A DNA stretch of 64,000 bases from Diphasiastrum complanatum (Eukaryota; Streptophyta; Lycopodiopsida; Lycopodiales; Lycopodiaceae): contig CM055104.1 in NCBI GenBank assembly GCA_029204225.1, positions 44,695,835-44,759,834 of the forward strand. Direction: 5' to 3'. A program made the translations under genes and the position numbers. This document shows positions 31,561-43,700 of this stretch, in pieces. The stretch's first letter is position 1, and the number at the start of each line of letters is the position of its first letter. The notes under the pieces are model-generated. The model ran no database searches and was not told the origin of the DNA. It was given only the letters and a program-made list of their open reading frames with translations.

Positions 31561-32572
31561 CAATTCCACCAAAGATAAACCTTGGCTAGCATCCCTAGCA
31601 TTTTAGTACGAGAAAGTAGAGCATCTTAGCTTGTAAACACTACCATGCTTCATGCCTGTTACTAGCAAATTAACATCTTTCGGATGATGCAAACAATATT
31701 TTTGAATTCTACATCATGTTCACTCTCAACAATTTTTAGCAAGAGTAGGAACATAGAGCACATCTTAAAGTCTTGATCTGATCTTTGCATCCATCTAAGA
31801 GTAGAGGTACACTACTTCAATCATGCATTCAACAATATTTGTTGATGTATAAATGACTTTCTTTGGACCATCAAAATTAGACACAGAAAAAAAAAACTCC
31901 TTGTGACTTGAGAACTATGGGGAGTTGGCACTTTGCGAGTAGTGTGTTTGGAGTAGTGCGAGATATGCCAATAAAAAGAATACTAGCTAGTGGCTAGGTA
32001 CCATTATAAACGGTCTACTAGTTCATTTCATTGATAAAGTGCACGGAACAATAAAAATTTGCCATCAATATTTTGCTTGCATATGTTTGCCTAGCATTTT
32101 TCTTGCTAAAAGAATACTAAACGACTTTCTAAATTTCAAATCAAAATTTATTTGCTTGCTTTCTCACTGATGAACATTGAGGATCTATAGCCAACATGTA
32201 TGCAAAATTTTTTGCATGCCTGTTGGGTGCAGACGTCAACTTGCTCATAGCTTGCAACATTGTTGCGTGCTAATCTTGTATGCCTCTTTTGCTGCACATA
32301 TGAATCTCCTAAGCATGCACGTCCCATGTCCCCACTAGGTTGCATCCTTTTAACCAGATCAACTCTAGAGGCGAGGCCTATGGTCGTCGACATCTAAAAC
32401 AGAAAGCAACGTTCATTCTTTTCATCTACAAATTGTCTTGGGAACATGTGACCATGGAAAAAATCATATGCACATCTCTCCTTCAACTTCAATATGGCAT
32501 CCAACTGTGAAAGTACAGTACTTTGGGGACCAAACATGGATCTTAGAAGATCCACAAGAGAGATTATGTGCT
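31561..32572. other. No gene recognised; possible leader of the minus-strand LTR element
   Basis: Two minus-strand frames of 62 and 81 codons (32394-32582 and 32148-32393) have no motif I recognise. The bases directly left of the LTR at 32573 resemble those right of 52736 (both have ctcttgtggatc and aagatccat). This stretch is therefore probably the internal leader of the same LTR family. Confidence 0.35.
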
Positions 32573-33204
32573 TGCTTAACAATGCATCAAAAAACTAAAC
32601 AACAAATCTTGATCTAGATTAGCAATTTGACAATTAACAAGTATTGATAATCAATAAACAAGATCAAAGACCCAAATCCGAGTCCACACGTGTGAAGGCA
32701 GGCTGTAGTATGGCTTTACAATAGAGAATGAAGTGCTTGAAGTAATGGTTTCATTTGGTTCACAATATCAATTTACATGTAGAGCTCAAACTCGAGATTG
32801 CCAATGTCTCCTAAAAATAATCTATCTTCTCACTATGGGAGCTTGGAATACATAGCAAAAGTGACTTCCTTTGTGAAGTTAGGTGGATTTCCAGCATGTA
32901 ATAAGGAATTTAACTTGGCTCTCTTGGCCTAATTTGCAACCCTACCCTAATTCCTAGAGTCATGCCTAGTAGGCGACTAGTTGGTCAATTTTTCACCTTA
33001 AACTTAGGTGTAGGTCCTATAATCTAGGAATTACTACCAAAATGACATGGCCAACCATTTAGACTTGATCTAACCTATAGTAGAGTAAGTTTCCACGAGG
33101 CTACATGGCCTCACATGTGTGGGACCCACTTATGTACATAATTTTCATTATTCTACATGGTTTTTGATCAAGCTAGATTTGCCAATTTTTGGCAATTCTT
33201 CACA
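32573..33204 (-). mobile_element. LTR of the same family as 48493-49102 and 52119-52736 (minus orientation)
   Basis: The minus strand starts TGTGAAGAATTGCC and ends GCATTGTTAAGCA. Long blocks match the two plus-strand LTRs: acctacacctaagtttaagg, ttccttattacatgctggaa and atccacctaacttca, plus the agctcccatagtgagaag block. Length is 632 bp. The homology appears to continue past the LTR end into the leader. Confidence 0.85.
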
Positions 33205-33914
33205 CCAACGAGTCTAATGTAGGCTGTGCCGAGCTTCTAAGCTCACTTATCCATTTTCGCAATCTACAGGCCATTGATAATACTTAATTTTTTATTCTCC
33301 AATTTAAAGCTCATTTCTGTCATTGTTAAGAAAATTTTGGGAGTCGTCAATACCAACCAAGCAAAAAATTCATAAACTTGCCAAAAAATAAACAACAACA
33401 AATGTTCCAAGAAAAATATATTTCCAAAAGACTCCAATTAAGCCAATAGATATCTTTCTACCTCCTTTGATTGGTTAGAGGTTCCCGTTCACCAAGCAAC
33501 AAGTCCAATTTGTGGACCGTAAGTGGCTCTGGTGTATGATCCGTTGCCATAAGATTTTGCATAATTATTTCTCACGCTACATCCCTTTTAATCTTCTTAT
33601 GGCCAGCTCGTGGCATTTTTGTTGGAAAGAGGTGATAATGCAATAGCGACAAGTCGAAGCTTGTAAATGACTTATCGAGCACAACGGAATGAGCCTGCTT
33701 TTCTAATGCATGACTATGCCTATCAATATTGAACAAAACATAATGAAAAGAGTCACGTTCAATCTTTTAGCAACTAACTTTGAAATCATTACAGCTAAAG
33801 TGATTACGTAGCCAACAATGAAGAATTTAATTATCAAACAAAAGCAATATGAGATCATAGAGATTCTGACATAATACTGAACACAATAAAGGATAGTTTG
33901 ATTCAGCAAAATGA
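33205..33914. other. AT-rich stretch, nothing recognised
   Basis: No coding signal. Minus-strand frames at 33703-34018 are hydrophobic and low in complexity and overlap the LTR to the right. Confidence 0.4.
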
Positions 33915-34394
33915 TGAGCACAAGACAATTGCAGATAGAAAACTGCGTACTCTAAGCTATCTCTGAAAATTCTGTCTGATTTGCACTTCCGCTGATAAGT
34001 AGTAAGCGCTAATAGCAAAACTCTAAAAGAACTGAGCTAGAATTCTCAAGAGTGTTCAAGCTTGAAAGCTTGAGCGAGCGCTAAGTTCTACTTCAATGCA
34101 TTGCCTGAATGAATGAAATAATATACGTATGATTAGCTATTTATACTAAGCAAAAATGGGCGTCCAATAGGACAACTAATTAGGTCGTAGATCATAATGG
34201 CCAGTTGGCCATAGTGAGCTGGCATCTGTCCAGTTAGTACTTCCTAGAAATTTACTTATGGAATTCACATGTGAGCGATTTTCGTATACTTCTGTAGATT
34301 GTGTAGAAACATGCATAAAATTGCAGATTTGGTAGTGGATGAAGATTAAAAATGATTAGTTGATCATCAGGAGAATAATCCAACACTCTCCCTT
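33915..34394 (-). mobile_element. Probable 3' LTR with polypurine tract (minus orientation)
   Basis: On the minus strand a purine run AAGGGAGAG (34386-34394) is followed directly by TGTTGGATTATTC, the start of an LTR. The segment ends CAATTGTCTTGTGCTCA at 33915, giving 471 bp with TG...CA ends. It contains a TATA-like GTATAAATAG near 34149. A related sequence follows at 34497. No matching 5' LTR was identified, so the parent element is uncertain. Confidence 0.6.
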
Positions 34395-34496
34395 AATCTG
34401 AATCCATGTTGCAGTATTGACACGAATCTAAACGCAGAACTAGACAGAGCTGTAATCAAACTAAGTATAACGAAATATACAAGTCAATAATGCAGG

Positions 34497-34760
34497 TGAG
34501 CACAAAACAATTGCGGACGAAACCGTGTACTCACAAAGCTAACTACAAAGTGTAATGGTTATGAATCTATTACTGACAATCTGTCTAAAAGAAAGAATCA
34601 ATGCACAAAAGCATCTACAATGTCTGTCTCTCAATTACGAAAATCAGACTTACTGATTTCGCTTATTACGCTTATTTGATGCTATGTCTAAATACCGAGA
34701 TGGTATTCACTATATACATAAAGTTTACAGGTGTGCAGGTGAAGAAGGTACAAAAGTGCC
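34497..34760 (-). mobile_element. Second, partial LTR related to 33915-34385
   Basis: The end sequence (on plus: tgagcacaaaacaattgcgg then gtgtactc...agcta) matches the corresponding end of the LTR at 33915 (tgagcacaagacaattgcag, gcgtactc, agcta). A TATA-like TATATAGTG lies at about 34707-34715 on the minus strand. It directly abuts the RT fragment at 34795, so it may be the 3' LTR of that element, truncated. Confidence 0.5.
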
Positions 34761-34794
34761 ATCTGTAGGAGATCGTGGGTGGCTGTTGTTGTTG

Positions 34795-35405
34795 TCAAAT
34801 CTGATCGCACAGTGCATGGAACGAGCGTGAATCAGTCATGTCAAATTCCTTTGACAGATCACTCTCAGTAGTGTGCAGAAGAGAAGTGTCGTTAGACAAC
34901 ATAAATGCATCATGTATGTAAAGAGCTATGTGAACTGAATTGGTGCCTATGTGCTTCGAATAAACATTACAGTCAGTTGAATTGTTTGCAAATCCCAATT
35001 GAATGAGATAAGAGTTGATTCTATCAAACCATGCTCTTGCAGCCTGTTTCAGACGGCCATAGATTGCTTTGTGCAGCTTGCACACTTTGTGCTCTTGGCC
35101 TTTGACTTTGAATCCTTCCGGTTGGAAGGTATACACCTCCTCTTCGACATTCACTTTGAGAAATGTTGTCTTGACGTCCATTTGGTGCATTTAGAGGTCT
35201 TCTGCGGCTGCTAATGCAATCAAAGTACTCATTGACTGCATCTTGACGACATGACTGAAAATTTCTTGATACTCCGCTGCTTGGACTTGAGTTTATCCTT
35301 TAGCCACCAGCCATGTTGTCCATTTTACAATGGAACCATCAAAGTTGATCTTCTTTTTGAAGATTCACTTGTTGTCTATAACTATCTTGTGAGTGGGGTA
35401 GTCGA
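34795..35405 (-). pseudogene. Copia reverse transcriptase fragment, catalytic motif altered
   Basis: In minus-strand order: an RT start (broken frame) with WLVAKG and YQEIFSHVVKMQS, then from 35190 MHQMDVKTTFLKVNVEEEVY, QPEGFKVKGQEHKVCKLHKA and AARAWFDRI. Next is LYIHDAFML where copia has Y-V-D-D. Thus the first catalytic Asp of the YxDD pair is His. The frame ends at 34795 shortly after; the rest of RT and RNase H are missing. Confidence 0.85.
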
Positions 35406-36043
35406 CCAGTGTCCAGGTCTGGTTCGTCAAAAGTGTTGATAGACATGCTGCTAGTCTTTCTTCGCATTTCTTCTTGAAGTAGGTGACCGATCACCTTTTG
35501 AAGAGTGAGGTCGAATTGTGTGGAAATCATCACCACAAAGTGTTCACACGACTTTGGAAGAGAAGAAAGCAACGTAATAATGGCACCATCATCTTGAATA
35601 GCACATCCTACAACTGATAACTGATCCATTAAAGATTTAAAGCTGTTGATGTGAGAAGTGATCACAGTAGAATCAGACCTGCTAAGAGTAAAGAACTTCC
35701 TTCTCAGATGTAATCTAGTGGTTACATCATGAGTCTCATAGAGATTTGATAACAAATCTAATGCATCCTTAGAGGTTTTGCATGTGATAACATGGGATAT
35801 TTGGGAGTCGGCCAGATTGAGTGTGATACATGCTAAGGCCTTCTGATCTTTGATCTTCCATGCCTTTGCTTAATCACCATCTTCTGGTTTCAGGTCAGCA
35901 CCTTCTACTACATCCCAAAGATCTCTATCTATCAACATCATCCGGAGTTTTAACTTTCAGATGTAGAAGTTAGAACCATTGAACTTGTCAATGATTCTAG
36001 CTTCGCTGGATGATGAAGATGAAGAGCTAGCTATATGAGACAT
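35406..36043 (-). pseudogene. Copia gag, fused by deletion to RT
   Basis: ATG at 36041-36043 (MSHIASSSSSSSS). Then IDKFNGSNFYIWKLKLRMML, a stop near 35880, ALACITLNLADSQISHV and, in the frame 35405-35755, LSNLYETHDVTTRLHLRRKF, which is the standard copia gag (UBN2-like) region. Near 35405 the gag sequence passes directly into an RT sequence (THKIVIDNK in a shifted frame). The zinc knuckle, protease and integrase have therefore been deleted. A plus-strand relative with the same gag words is at 61571-62000. Confidence 0.82.
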
Positions 36044-36111
36044 ACTAACAGTAATACAAATAGAACACACTTAATCTCTTGGTTTATATGAGCCATGCTC
36101 TGATACCAATC

Positions 36112-37628
36112 TGATGGGGCAAGGGAGATAGAAGAACACAAATGGAGAAGAGAGCAAGAATATTGCAGAACAGCTCTCCCGTTACAATCAGCTGCTAGAT
36201 GCAAAAACAGTCTGATAGAAAGCCTATGCTAAATATAATCATAGCTTTAAGTGTTCTAATTGCCCAACATGATCTTGAAAATTAATTCATACTCACAAAA
36301 ACAAGAGTATAGTCCACTGAAGAGATTATAAATGGTTTGTGTGTGGTATTACTGAAAAATGGATTCAATGTAAAATTTAGTTCTGAAATAGGTTGAAATA
36401 GCAGTGCGATAGCGTAAGTCCTCAGGCATCAACAACCATCATCTAATCAGAAACTGAAGAGTCGTAGACGTCCGTGTTCTGATCAGAGTGAGTGAACAAA
36501 TGTTATCAAACAACAATAAAGTGCATTCAATCACAACAAGCATTCATCTACGTTATACATAGATAGAAAAGCGTGTTGCTGCTATGTTACACTGAAGCAC
36601 AATAAATAACAATTACAACCAAAAATGGCAGCGTAACTGGGAGGCTCAAATAATATGTCTCATGGACGAAGCATCAAGTAATCAGTGTTGGGATGATCTA
36701 TTTATAGAGTGCATCCATGTATTAACTACATTAAATGTTTGTCACCTAATTAGGTAACCCGTTGTACTTGGAAGTATATGGCTTTTGTGAGAACTATACA
36801 TGGTATATACGGTCAACGAATTAGAAATGTTGACGCGGACGAGGACATCAAAAATTCTCTCACTTTGCATTTTACGTAAAGTGGTTTTCTCTCACTTTGC
36901 AAATTTTGGAAAGTGGCTGGGAACGACCTTCGTTCAAAATAGACGACTTCATTTTTTTCTCTCTTCGGATTTTTCGCGAAAAAGTCGAAGGTGCCCTAAA
37001 GCAGTTCAAGTCTTGAAGTAGATGACCTTCAGAAATTTTCTCTCTCTTTGCATTTCGCGAAAAAGCCGAAGGTGCCCTAAAAATGGTTGAACTTTGAACT
37101 GTGCCTAAGTGGCGCATTTCAGGGAAATGCGAAAAAGGCGAAGCTATTGCAAAATAGTTTAGACTGTTGAACTATGCTAGTTTCACATTTCGGAGAAATG
37201 CAAAAAAGGCAAAACTATCGCGAACATAGCTCATTTCTGCAGGCTGTCACGATACTTAAGAGTATTTTTGCAGACTGTCGTGAAAGTAATGTATTTCTAC
37301 ATACTTGCTCTAAATGCTAATTTCGTGGAAGTCCTTGAAGATGGCCAAGTCTTCGATGACTTCAAATTATTGAACTTAACATCTAAACTTGAAATTATGA
37401 CAGAATTGGTTACCCTTTGCTGGAGATCAGCCGGAAGCCCGTTGTAGATGTTCTTCAAATAAATCGGCTGTCTAAGTTTGTGATTCTTGCAGGTACCAGA
37501 TGAACAGACGTAGAACCAAAATTGGTTTCACATGACCCTAGATCAATGATCAATAAACGTGCAGGAAGAATCATGAATTAGAAATTAGTCATTCACCAAG
37601 GAGACAACTATGGGCTTAATTTCCAACA
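36112..37628 (-). mobile_element. Long copia LTR (1517 bp) with primer-binding site and TATA box
   Basis: The minus strand starts TGTTGGAAATTAAGCCC (37628) and ends CTTGCCCCATCA (36112). Complementary to 36097-36108 is TGGTATCAGAGC, the tRNA-Met primer-binding site, and the gag ATG follows at 36043. A TATA box CTATAAATAG lies near 36700-36709 on the minus strand. Part of it (37322-37530) is also present in plus orientation at 61345-61530, and its last 110 bases at 4305-4423. Confidence 0.82.
36860..37215. repeat. Degenerate repeats in the U3 part of the long LTR
   Basis: A word of the form ttcgcgaaaaagYcgaaggtgccctaaa occurs at 36971-36999 and again at 37055-37082. Weaker versions lie near 37120 and 37200 (gcgaaaaaggcgaagctat, gcaaaaaaggcaaaactat). 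ctctcactttgca also occurs twice (36859 and 36891). Each unit contains a short self-complementary part (ttcgcgaa). Clustered repeats in U3 often carry enhancer function; that is inference here. Confidence 0.65.
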
Positions 37629-38149
37629 CAAACTAGTCAAAATTGACATTTTTTTACTATAAACGGACAATAAGAGTTAGTGTTGAGCAAAATCAGAATT
37701 CTATGATCTGAATGATGATTTTTTTCGGATGTAATTAGTGTCAATTTCTAAGTTGCATGAGGTCAAAATCCATCAGAGCGTGGGAAAAAGTCAAACTTTG
37801 GTCCAAAAATGACATGGTTTTCTAATGAAATTTTTATGTTTTTTGATAAGTAGGCTCAATTTCTATGCTATAAGCTTTTCATGCACACTCTATGAGTTAT
37901 TTAATGACTATTTCGTAGTTGTGGGTAGTAGAAATGAGTTGTAGAGGTCAAAGGGTGCAAAAAAAGCTCAAAAACTAGTGTTTTTAATGATTTTTTGGAC
38001 ATTTAGTGCATCGATCATTTTGATCTCTTTGTTGGAGAAATCTATGTAGGGCATTTTGTTTGCCTTTGTACCTACAAAAAAATCTATCAAGCTCTTGTTA
38101 TGATAGTTTGTAGAGCCAAGAGATGGAAGTTTTGTTTACACAAGTAAAG
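37629..38149. other. AT-rich stretch, nothing recognised
   Basis: No coding signal. Probably the leader of the plus-strand gag remnant that follows. Confidence 0.35.
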
Positions 38150-38790
38150 AGCTTAGCTTTGCTGAGTTTAGGTTTTCAACTTGAGCCATATTCGAGGGAG
38201 AAAAAGGAAAAGAAACCTAAAGTCATCGATGATTGGATGACCAAGTAGAATAGTTACTTCAATTTTCATGGAATATCAAAAGAAACAAAATTGAGAGCAT
38301 GGTCCTATTTTTGGGGGTGTCATCGTGGTGGCATGACCTACAAGTGAATATACTTGAGAAGTGTTCATGAATCTGTTAGAAAATTATTTGTGGTCGTGAA
38401 AGATTATGAGTACTTTAAAAAATTCATGTATTGCAAAATGGAAATGAAGAGTTTTTTTAATCTCAAAGAATTCATGGATTTTTGACATAAAGTTCCATCG
38501 TTCAATTCTAAGTTCGTGCTTTGGCAATTCATTCTAGCTTTTTTGCTAGTCTATCAAAACAATTGCAAGGAAATGTGCTTGTCTTTTGATGATGTCATAT
38601 AGATCGCAAAAGCTTATGATTCCATGGTAGTGGCATCCATGAAGCATTGTCAAGCAAATCCATTGACATCCAGATCTAAGAAGGGAAACAAGCGAGTTTG
38701 TGAAAGAACTCGAAACAAATATTTTGATGAGCTTGATTAAATCGCATTAGAGGAAATCCAAACTCCAAAAAGGGCTTTTTACCAAGATGT
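38150..38790 (+). mobile_element. Decayed gypsy-type gag remnant
   Basis: Stop-riddled plus frames read LGFQLEPYSREKKEKKPKVI, then DDWMTK and NSYFNFHGISKETKLRAW. The region continues to KGNKRVCERTRNKYFDELD near 38735. The pattern of a multimerising strand, a hydrophobic alpha-helical region and a basic tail fits a retrotransposon gag. The start matches the minus-strand gag at 57250-57484 (LGFQPEVYAGEKKEKKPEVV), so both loci belong to one family. Confidence 0.6.
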
Positions 38791-39113
38791 TGTATTTGAC
38801 TATTCAACTATTTGATATACACATGGCCCAGTTATGTATTTACACATGTGAAACATCGTGATGTGGTTGTTGGTAGAAATTTTTGGTCATATTTTTGTGA
38901 AATTCAAAACTTCTGTTGGATAGGGTCTTGACTTGTGATTGGACCATATTTGTTGCCCGCAAGTTTCCCAAGTGCCTCAAGCTTGACACTTATGGTTAAA
39001 ATAAGTCTATTTTGAACTAATCGTAGTTAGACTAACATATGTGGTTTAGGGAAGACGATCGACATTTATTAAAAATTGGTTTCTTATTTTCATACTTATT
39101 TATCTTCTTTGTT
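38791..39113. other. Noncoding gap between retroelement fragments
   Basis: AT-rich, no gene recognised. Confidence 0.35.
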
Positions 39114-39940
39114 TCAAACTCTGCTATTCATCCTCTCTTGGCTTGATGACTGTGGTTGGCTCTTGAATAGAATAACGGGCAAACTCATGAATGTAGAGGA
39201 CAAGTTGAACTCTGATTCTTGTAGATCTTCTGGGTTCGACTTCTGGCTATGAAGTTCGATTTTGTGTTGGTTGTGTAGTCTGCTCCTGAGTTGCAGCTTC
39301 AATGTCATCATCTGAATCTGAGTGTACGGGTTGACTGCTTGAAGAAGTATTATAAGTTGTCGGGCAGGCATTTGGTCTTGGCCCTTCAAGTCAATAAACT
39401 AATCTTCAAGAAAAGTTACATCCCTATTAGTGAACACTTTACAGGTCTGAATATTGTACAGTCTGTACATTCCATTAGAGGAACAGTAGCCAACAAAAAT
39501 AGTCTTGAATGAATGCTCGTCAAGTTTCTTCAATTTGTCCTTTGGGACATGAGCATAGGTAGTCCATCCGAATACTCTCAAATGCTTCAATGAAGGGTTG
39601 GAGCCTATCCAGACTTCATGAGGGCTTTTGTTGCCAGGTAGTCCCTTAGTTGTACATCAATTCTGTATGTAGGCTGTTGTTGATACAACATGTTGCCAAA
39701 ATGATTTGGGCAACAAAGCGTGTGAGATCATGCATTTGGCAAAATCGACTAAGGTCATATTCTTCCTTTTAGCCAGTCCATTCAATTGTGGAGAATAGGA
39801 AGCAACAAACTGTTGTTCGATGTATGTGGTGGAGCAGTAGTTCTTGAATTCATTTTAGATGTATTCGCCACCATTGTCACTCCTAAGATCTTTGATCTTC
39901 TTTCATGTCTGTAACTCTGCACTCTCTATTCTTTGAAGAA
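39114..39940 (-). mobile_element. Copia integrase end and connector (fragment 1)
   Basis: In the minus strand: KDLRSDNGGEYI (second catalytic Asp, about 39895), FVASYSPQLNGLAKRKN (about 39800), SHALLPKSFW, then at 39399-39590 HLRVFGWTTYAHVPKDKLKK and YRLYNIQTCKVFTNRDVTFL. A Gln/Ser-rich connector follows to 39114. In the copia family the third catalytic Glu lies in AERKN; here it reads AKRKN, so the active site is lost. It overlaps in content with a second integrase piece at 40790-41313, showing that two different elements are juxtaposed. Confidence 0.82.
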
Positions 39941-40135
39941 TTTGAAAGGTTCTTTCACCTGTGGAAGGTCGAGTTTGGGGGAGAAAGAGCTTTGTCATAT
40001 TTAATTAGTTGTTGGATTTTTGGAGGTAGTGGGCCGAGTTAGAGGAATGGCCAAATTTAGATTATGGTGCAGATACTCCAAGAATGGAGAAGTAGCACAA
40101 GAGAGATGGTGTAGATAGATAGTGAAAGAGAAGGG

Positions 40136-40299
<164 letters not shown>

Positions 40300-40300
40300 A

Positions 40301-40524
40301 TCTTCAATCGTTGAACCTATAGATGCCATCTATTCTAGTAGAGTTTTGATCTTATTTATGTGATTCCGTACATAATCACCTTCTAGCATTCTTAGGGAAA
40401 AGAACATTTTCCTCTTCAATCGTTGAACCTATAGATGCCATCTATTCTAGTAGAGTTTAACATTATTTATGTGATTCATGTACATAATCACTTTCTAGCA
40501 TTCTTAGGAAAAAGAACATTTTCC
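40301..40524. repeat. 112-bp tandem duplication next to the (GA)n tract
   Basis: Copies 40301-40412 and 40413-40524 both begin tcttcaatcgttgaacctat and end agaacattttcc. They differ by a handful of substitutions and small indels (gattccgtac versus gattcatgtac). In minus orientation this lies at the end of a gag fragment. Confidence 0.88.
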
Positions 40525-40529
40525 TCTGA

Positions 40530-40680
40530 AGCGGCTTTGAAGTGACATCTCTCACTTCCTAAATGGTATTCAATATATCCCAAGCTTCTTTCGAAGATTG
40601 GGCATGTCTGATGTGTCCAATCTGTGTGTCAAAGATGTTGAGGGTGATCAAGACAAACGCCTTGCCATCCTTGAGCTTCT
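40530..40680 (-). pseudogene. Copia gag fragment
   Basis: Broken minus frame with DGKAFVLITLNIFDTQIGHI followed by SKEAWDILN. It matches the gag segment DGKALAIVSLNLKDTQIAHV...SKEACDILT found at 42400-42480. It lies left of an integrase fragment, so the order gag-after-integrase can only arise from two elements being joined. Confidence 0.65.
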
Positions 40681-41313
40681 ATTTGGCCATGGCTTGCTCA
40701 TCGACACTGATACACGTAAGTGTTTTAGACTTGGTTTTAGCCATAGTAGGCTTCAAATGGTGTCTTGGAGTCAACTGCCTTCGTGTTGGAATAATTCTGC
40801 AGATAGCAGGCTGTAGAAATTGTTTTAGCTGGGATAATTGAACATTGACAATCATGGATTGTGCAGCTTTCAGTAATGTTCTGTTCTTTCGCTCAGCTAC
40901 ACCATTCTGCAGTGGAGTGTAGCTGGCTGTGAACTGATGGTGCACGCCACATGATGAAAGGTAGTTCGCCATTTCATTTGATAGATACTCTCCCCCTAAA
41001 TCAAACCGCAAGGCCTTGATTCTCTGACCAGTCTGATTCTTAGCATATTGCTTGAATGCTTTTGACTTGTTCTTTATGAACATGACTTTGGTGAATCGGG
41101 AAATGTAATGAAATATAGAGCTTGACCCAAAGAGGGTACGCTCATAGGACCACATAGGTCACTGTGAATCAGTGACAAAATGGACTTCACTCTCTTGGCT
41201 TGTCCTCTTGGAAATTTAGTTCTAGGCCCTAGCAGACAATTTTCACAGACAGTCTGATTAGCTGTGGTAATAGCATTGATATTCATGTCCTTGACCATTT
41301 TGTTATGATGCAT
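40681..41313 (-). pseudogene. Copia integrase (fragment 2)
   Basis: Reading right to left: MHHNKMVKDMN, CENCLLGPRTKFPRGQAKR (zinc-binding end), IHSDLCGPMSVPSLGQALYF with the first catalytic Asp, then after a frameshift near 41100 FTKVMFIKNKSKAFKQY, ALRFDLGGEYLSNEM (second Asp), TASYTPLQNGVAERKNRT with the third Glu intact. After about 40800 the frame loses similarity. The DDE triad is present but the reading frame is broken. Confidence 0.88.
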
Positions 41314-41329
41314 CTACAAGATTGAATGC

Positions 41330-41920
41330 ATGTTTCAATTAACTAGTCTTTGATGCCAAACATGAGCATCTGTACTACTCACAAAAAGTGCATAATCGTG
41401 ACTCAGAATATACAAATTTTCTTCTTTCTGTGTAGAGAGGATTTCATTAGAGTTCTCATCAAAAATAGCACATCAACTAGCAGTAAACAAAGCTCTATAG
41501 CCTTGATCTGTGATCTTGCTAATAGATAATAAGTTCTTTGTTAATTTGGGTACGTAAAGTACACCATTTAGTTGTCTACTGATGTCGTCAGGGAACTACA
41601 GTCGAATGGAGCCTTGTCCTTCAACCTTGTGTGAACTTGAGTCACCAAAGAAGATGTACTTTGAATACGTTGTTGTGAGTAGAAAATAGGTTCTTACATG
41701 GCATCATGTGCTGTGAAGCACCTGAATCAAGATACCATTGATAGGCATCTCTCTACTGGGTTGATCTTGTACCATTAGCGCCTTGTCTGCTTTTGTGGAT
41801 TTCTAACAGTGTCAGAGCCTCCCTCTTGGTGCTGCTGCTGCATCTTCTTCCTCACTTCATTGTGCCTGAAAATACGACAATCCTTTATGTCGTGATTGGA
41901 TCTTTTGTACTACCTACAAA
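41330..41920 (-). pseudogene. Copia zinc knuckle and protease (broken)
   Basis: Near 41900 the words YKRSNHDIKDC recall a copia CCHC zinc knuckle, with a stop in place of the second cysteine. Near 41720-41745 WYLDSGASQHMM is an intact copia protease motif (DSGAS). Downstream words KLTKNLLSISKI and the GAG-pre-integrase histidines (HVWHQRL) follow in order, with several stops and frame changes. Confidence 0.78.
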
Positions 41921-42272
41921 AGAGTCTAGTCTTGGATGATGGAGGTTGACTATGCTGCTACTATTGCTGTTGCGTTGAGACTGGCTGCTCCACCTTCATC
42001 TTCTTGTCCTTAAAGTTCTTCTTCTTCTTGGACTGTTGTTTATTAGAGTACAATGCCATTGACTTGGTACTCATTGTGGATAATCTTTTTCTCTTGACTT
42101 CTTCTTGCAATATGCTGCTGTCAACTTCTGGAGAGACAACATAGGAGTATTGCTCAGAAGCAATACTAGTTTGTCATAGGAGGATGGAAGACTGGCAAGA
42201 AGAGACATGGTTGAGTCTTATTCTAAAATAGGAGGACCTATGGCAGCAAGTTGATTCAGCAACTATTTGAAT
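41921..42272 (-). pseudogene. Copia gag C-terminal part, heavily decayed
   Basis: Minus frames are rich in Gln, Lys and Ser (as in a gag tail) but have many stops. Around 42150-42250 the words LNQLAAIGPPI and DSTMSLLASLPSSYD can be pieced together, matching the LLASLP motif of copia gag. Confidence 0.55.
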
Positions 42273-42704
42273 TTATTCAGGTGATCTGATTGAGGTGCCT
42301 TCACTCATCTTGAGTGTAAGTACCTTCATCCTCAAAAAGAGATGAGTCGATACACCTGAAGTCTCATAGATACTTGTTAGGATATCACACGCTTCTTTGG
42401 AGGTGGTGTTGTTTGATACATGAGCAATCTGAGTGTCTTTCAGATTCAAGGATACAATGGCAAGTGCTTTGCCATCCTTCGCTTCCCATGTTGGAAGCAG
42501 TTCAGGTTTTGTCGGTCTGGCTATAGAACCGTTTACGTATCCCCATAGCTCCTTCTCGATTATGATCATCCTCATCTTGAACTTCCACATGTGGAAGTCA
42601 TCTCCGTTGAATTTGTTGATCAAGTGGATCTCTGAGATTGAACCTTCTATTAGAACAGTGATTGAACACAAACAAAATGAACTAGCTCTATAAAATAAGA
42701 ACAT
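42273..42704 (-). pseudogene. Copia gag N-terminal region
   Basis: An open frame of 143 residues. From about residue 20 it reads GSISEIHLINKFNGDDFHMW, KFKMRMIIIEKELWGYVNGS, and DGKALAIVSLNLKDTQIAHV, then LTSIYETSGVSTHLFLRMKV. This is a classical copia gag (UBN2/DUF4219-like). The first 15-20 residues are hydrophobic and probably upstream of the true start. The frame ends after SEGTSIRSPE, where gag would normally continue. Confidence 0.85.
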
Positions 42705-42768
42705 ATTAAGTTCTATTATATATCCTAGGCTCTAGTAATCCAATAAACCATTGGTCTGATACCACATC

Positions 42769-43700
<932 letters not shown>

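Noticed and set aside
34795-35190. Functional copia RT
   Set aside because: Catalytic YVDD is changed to YIHD and the domain is truncated on both sides.
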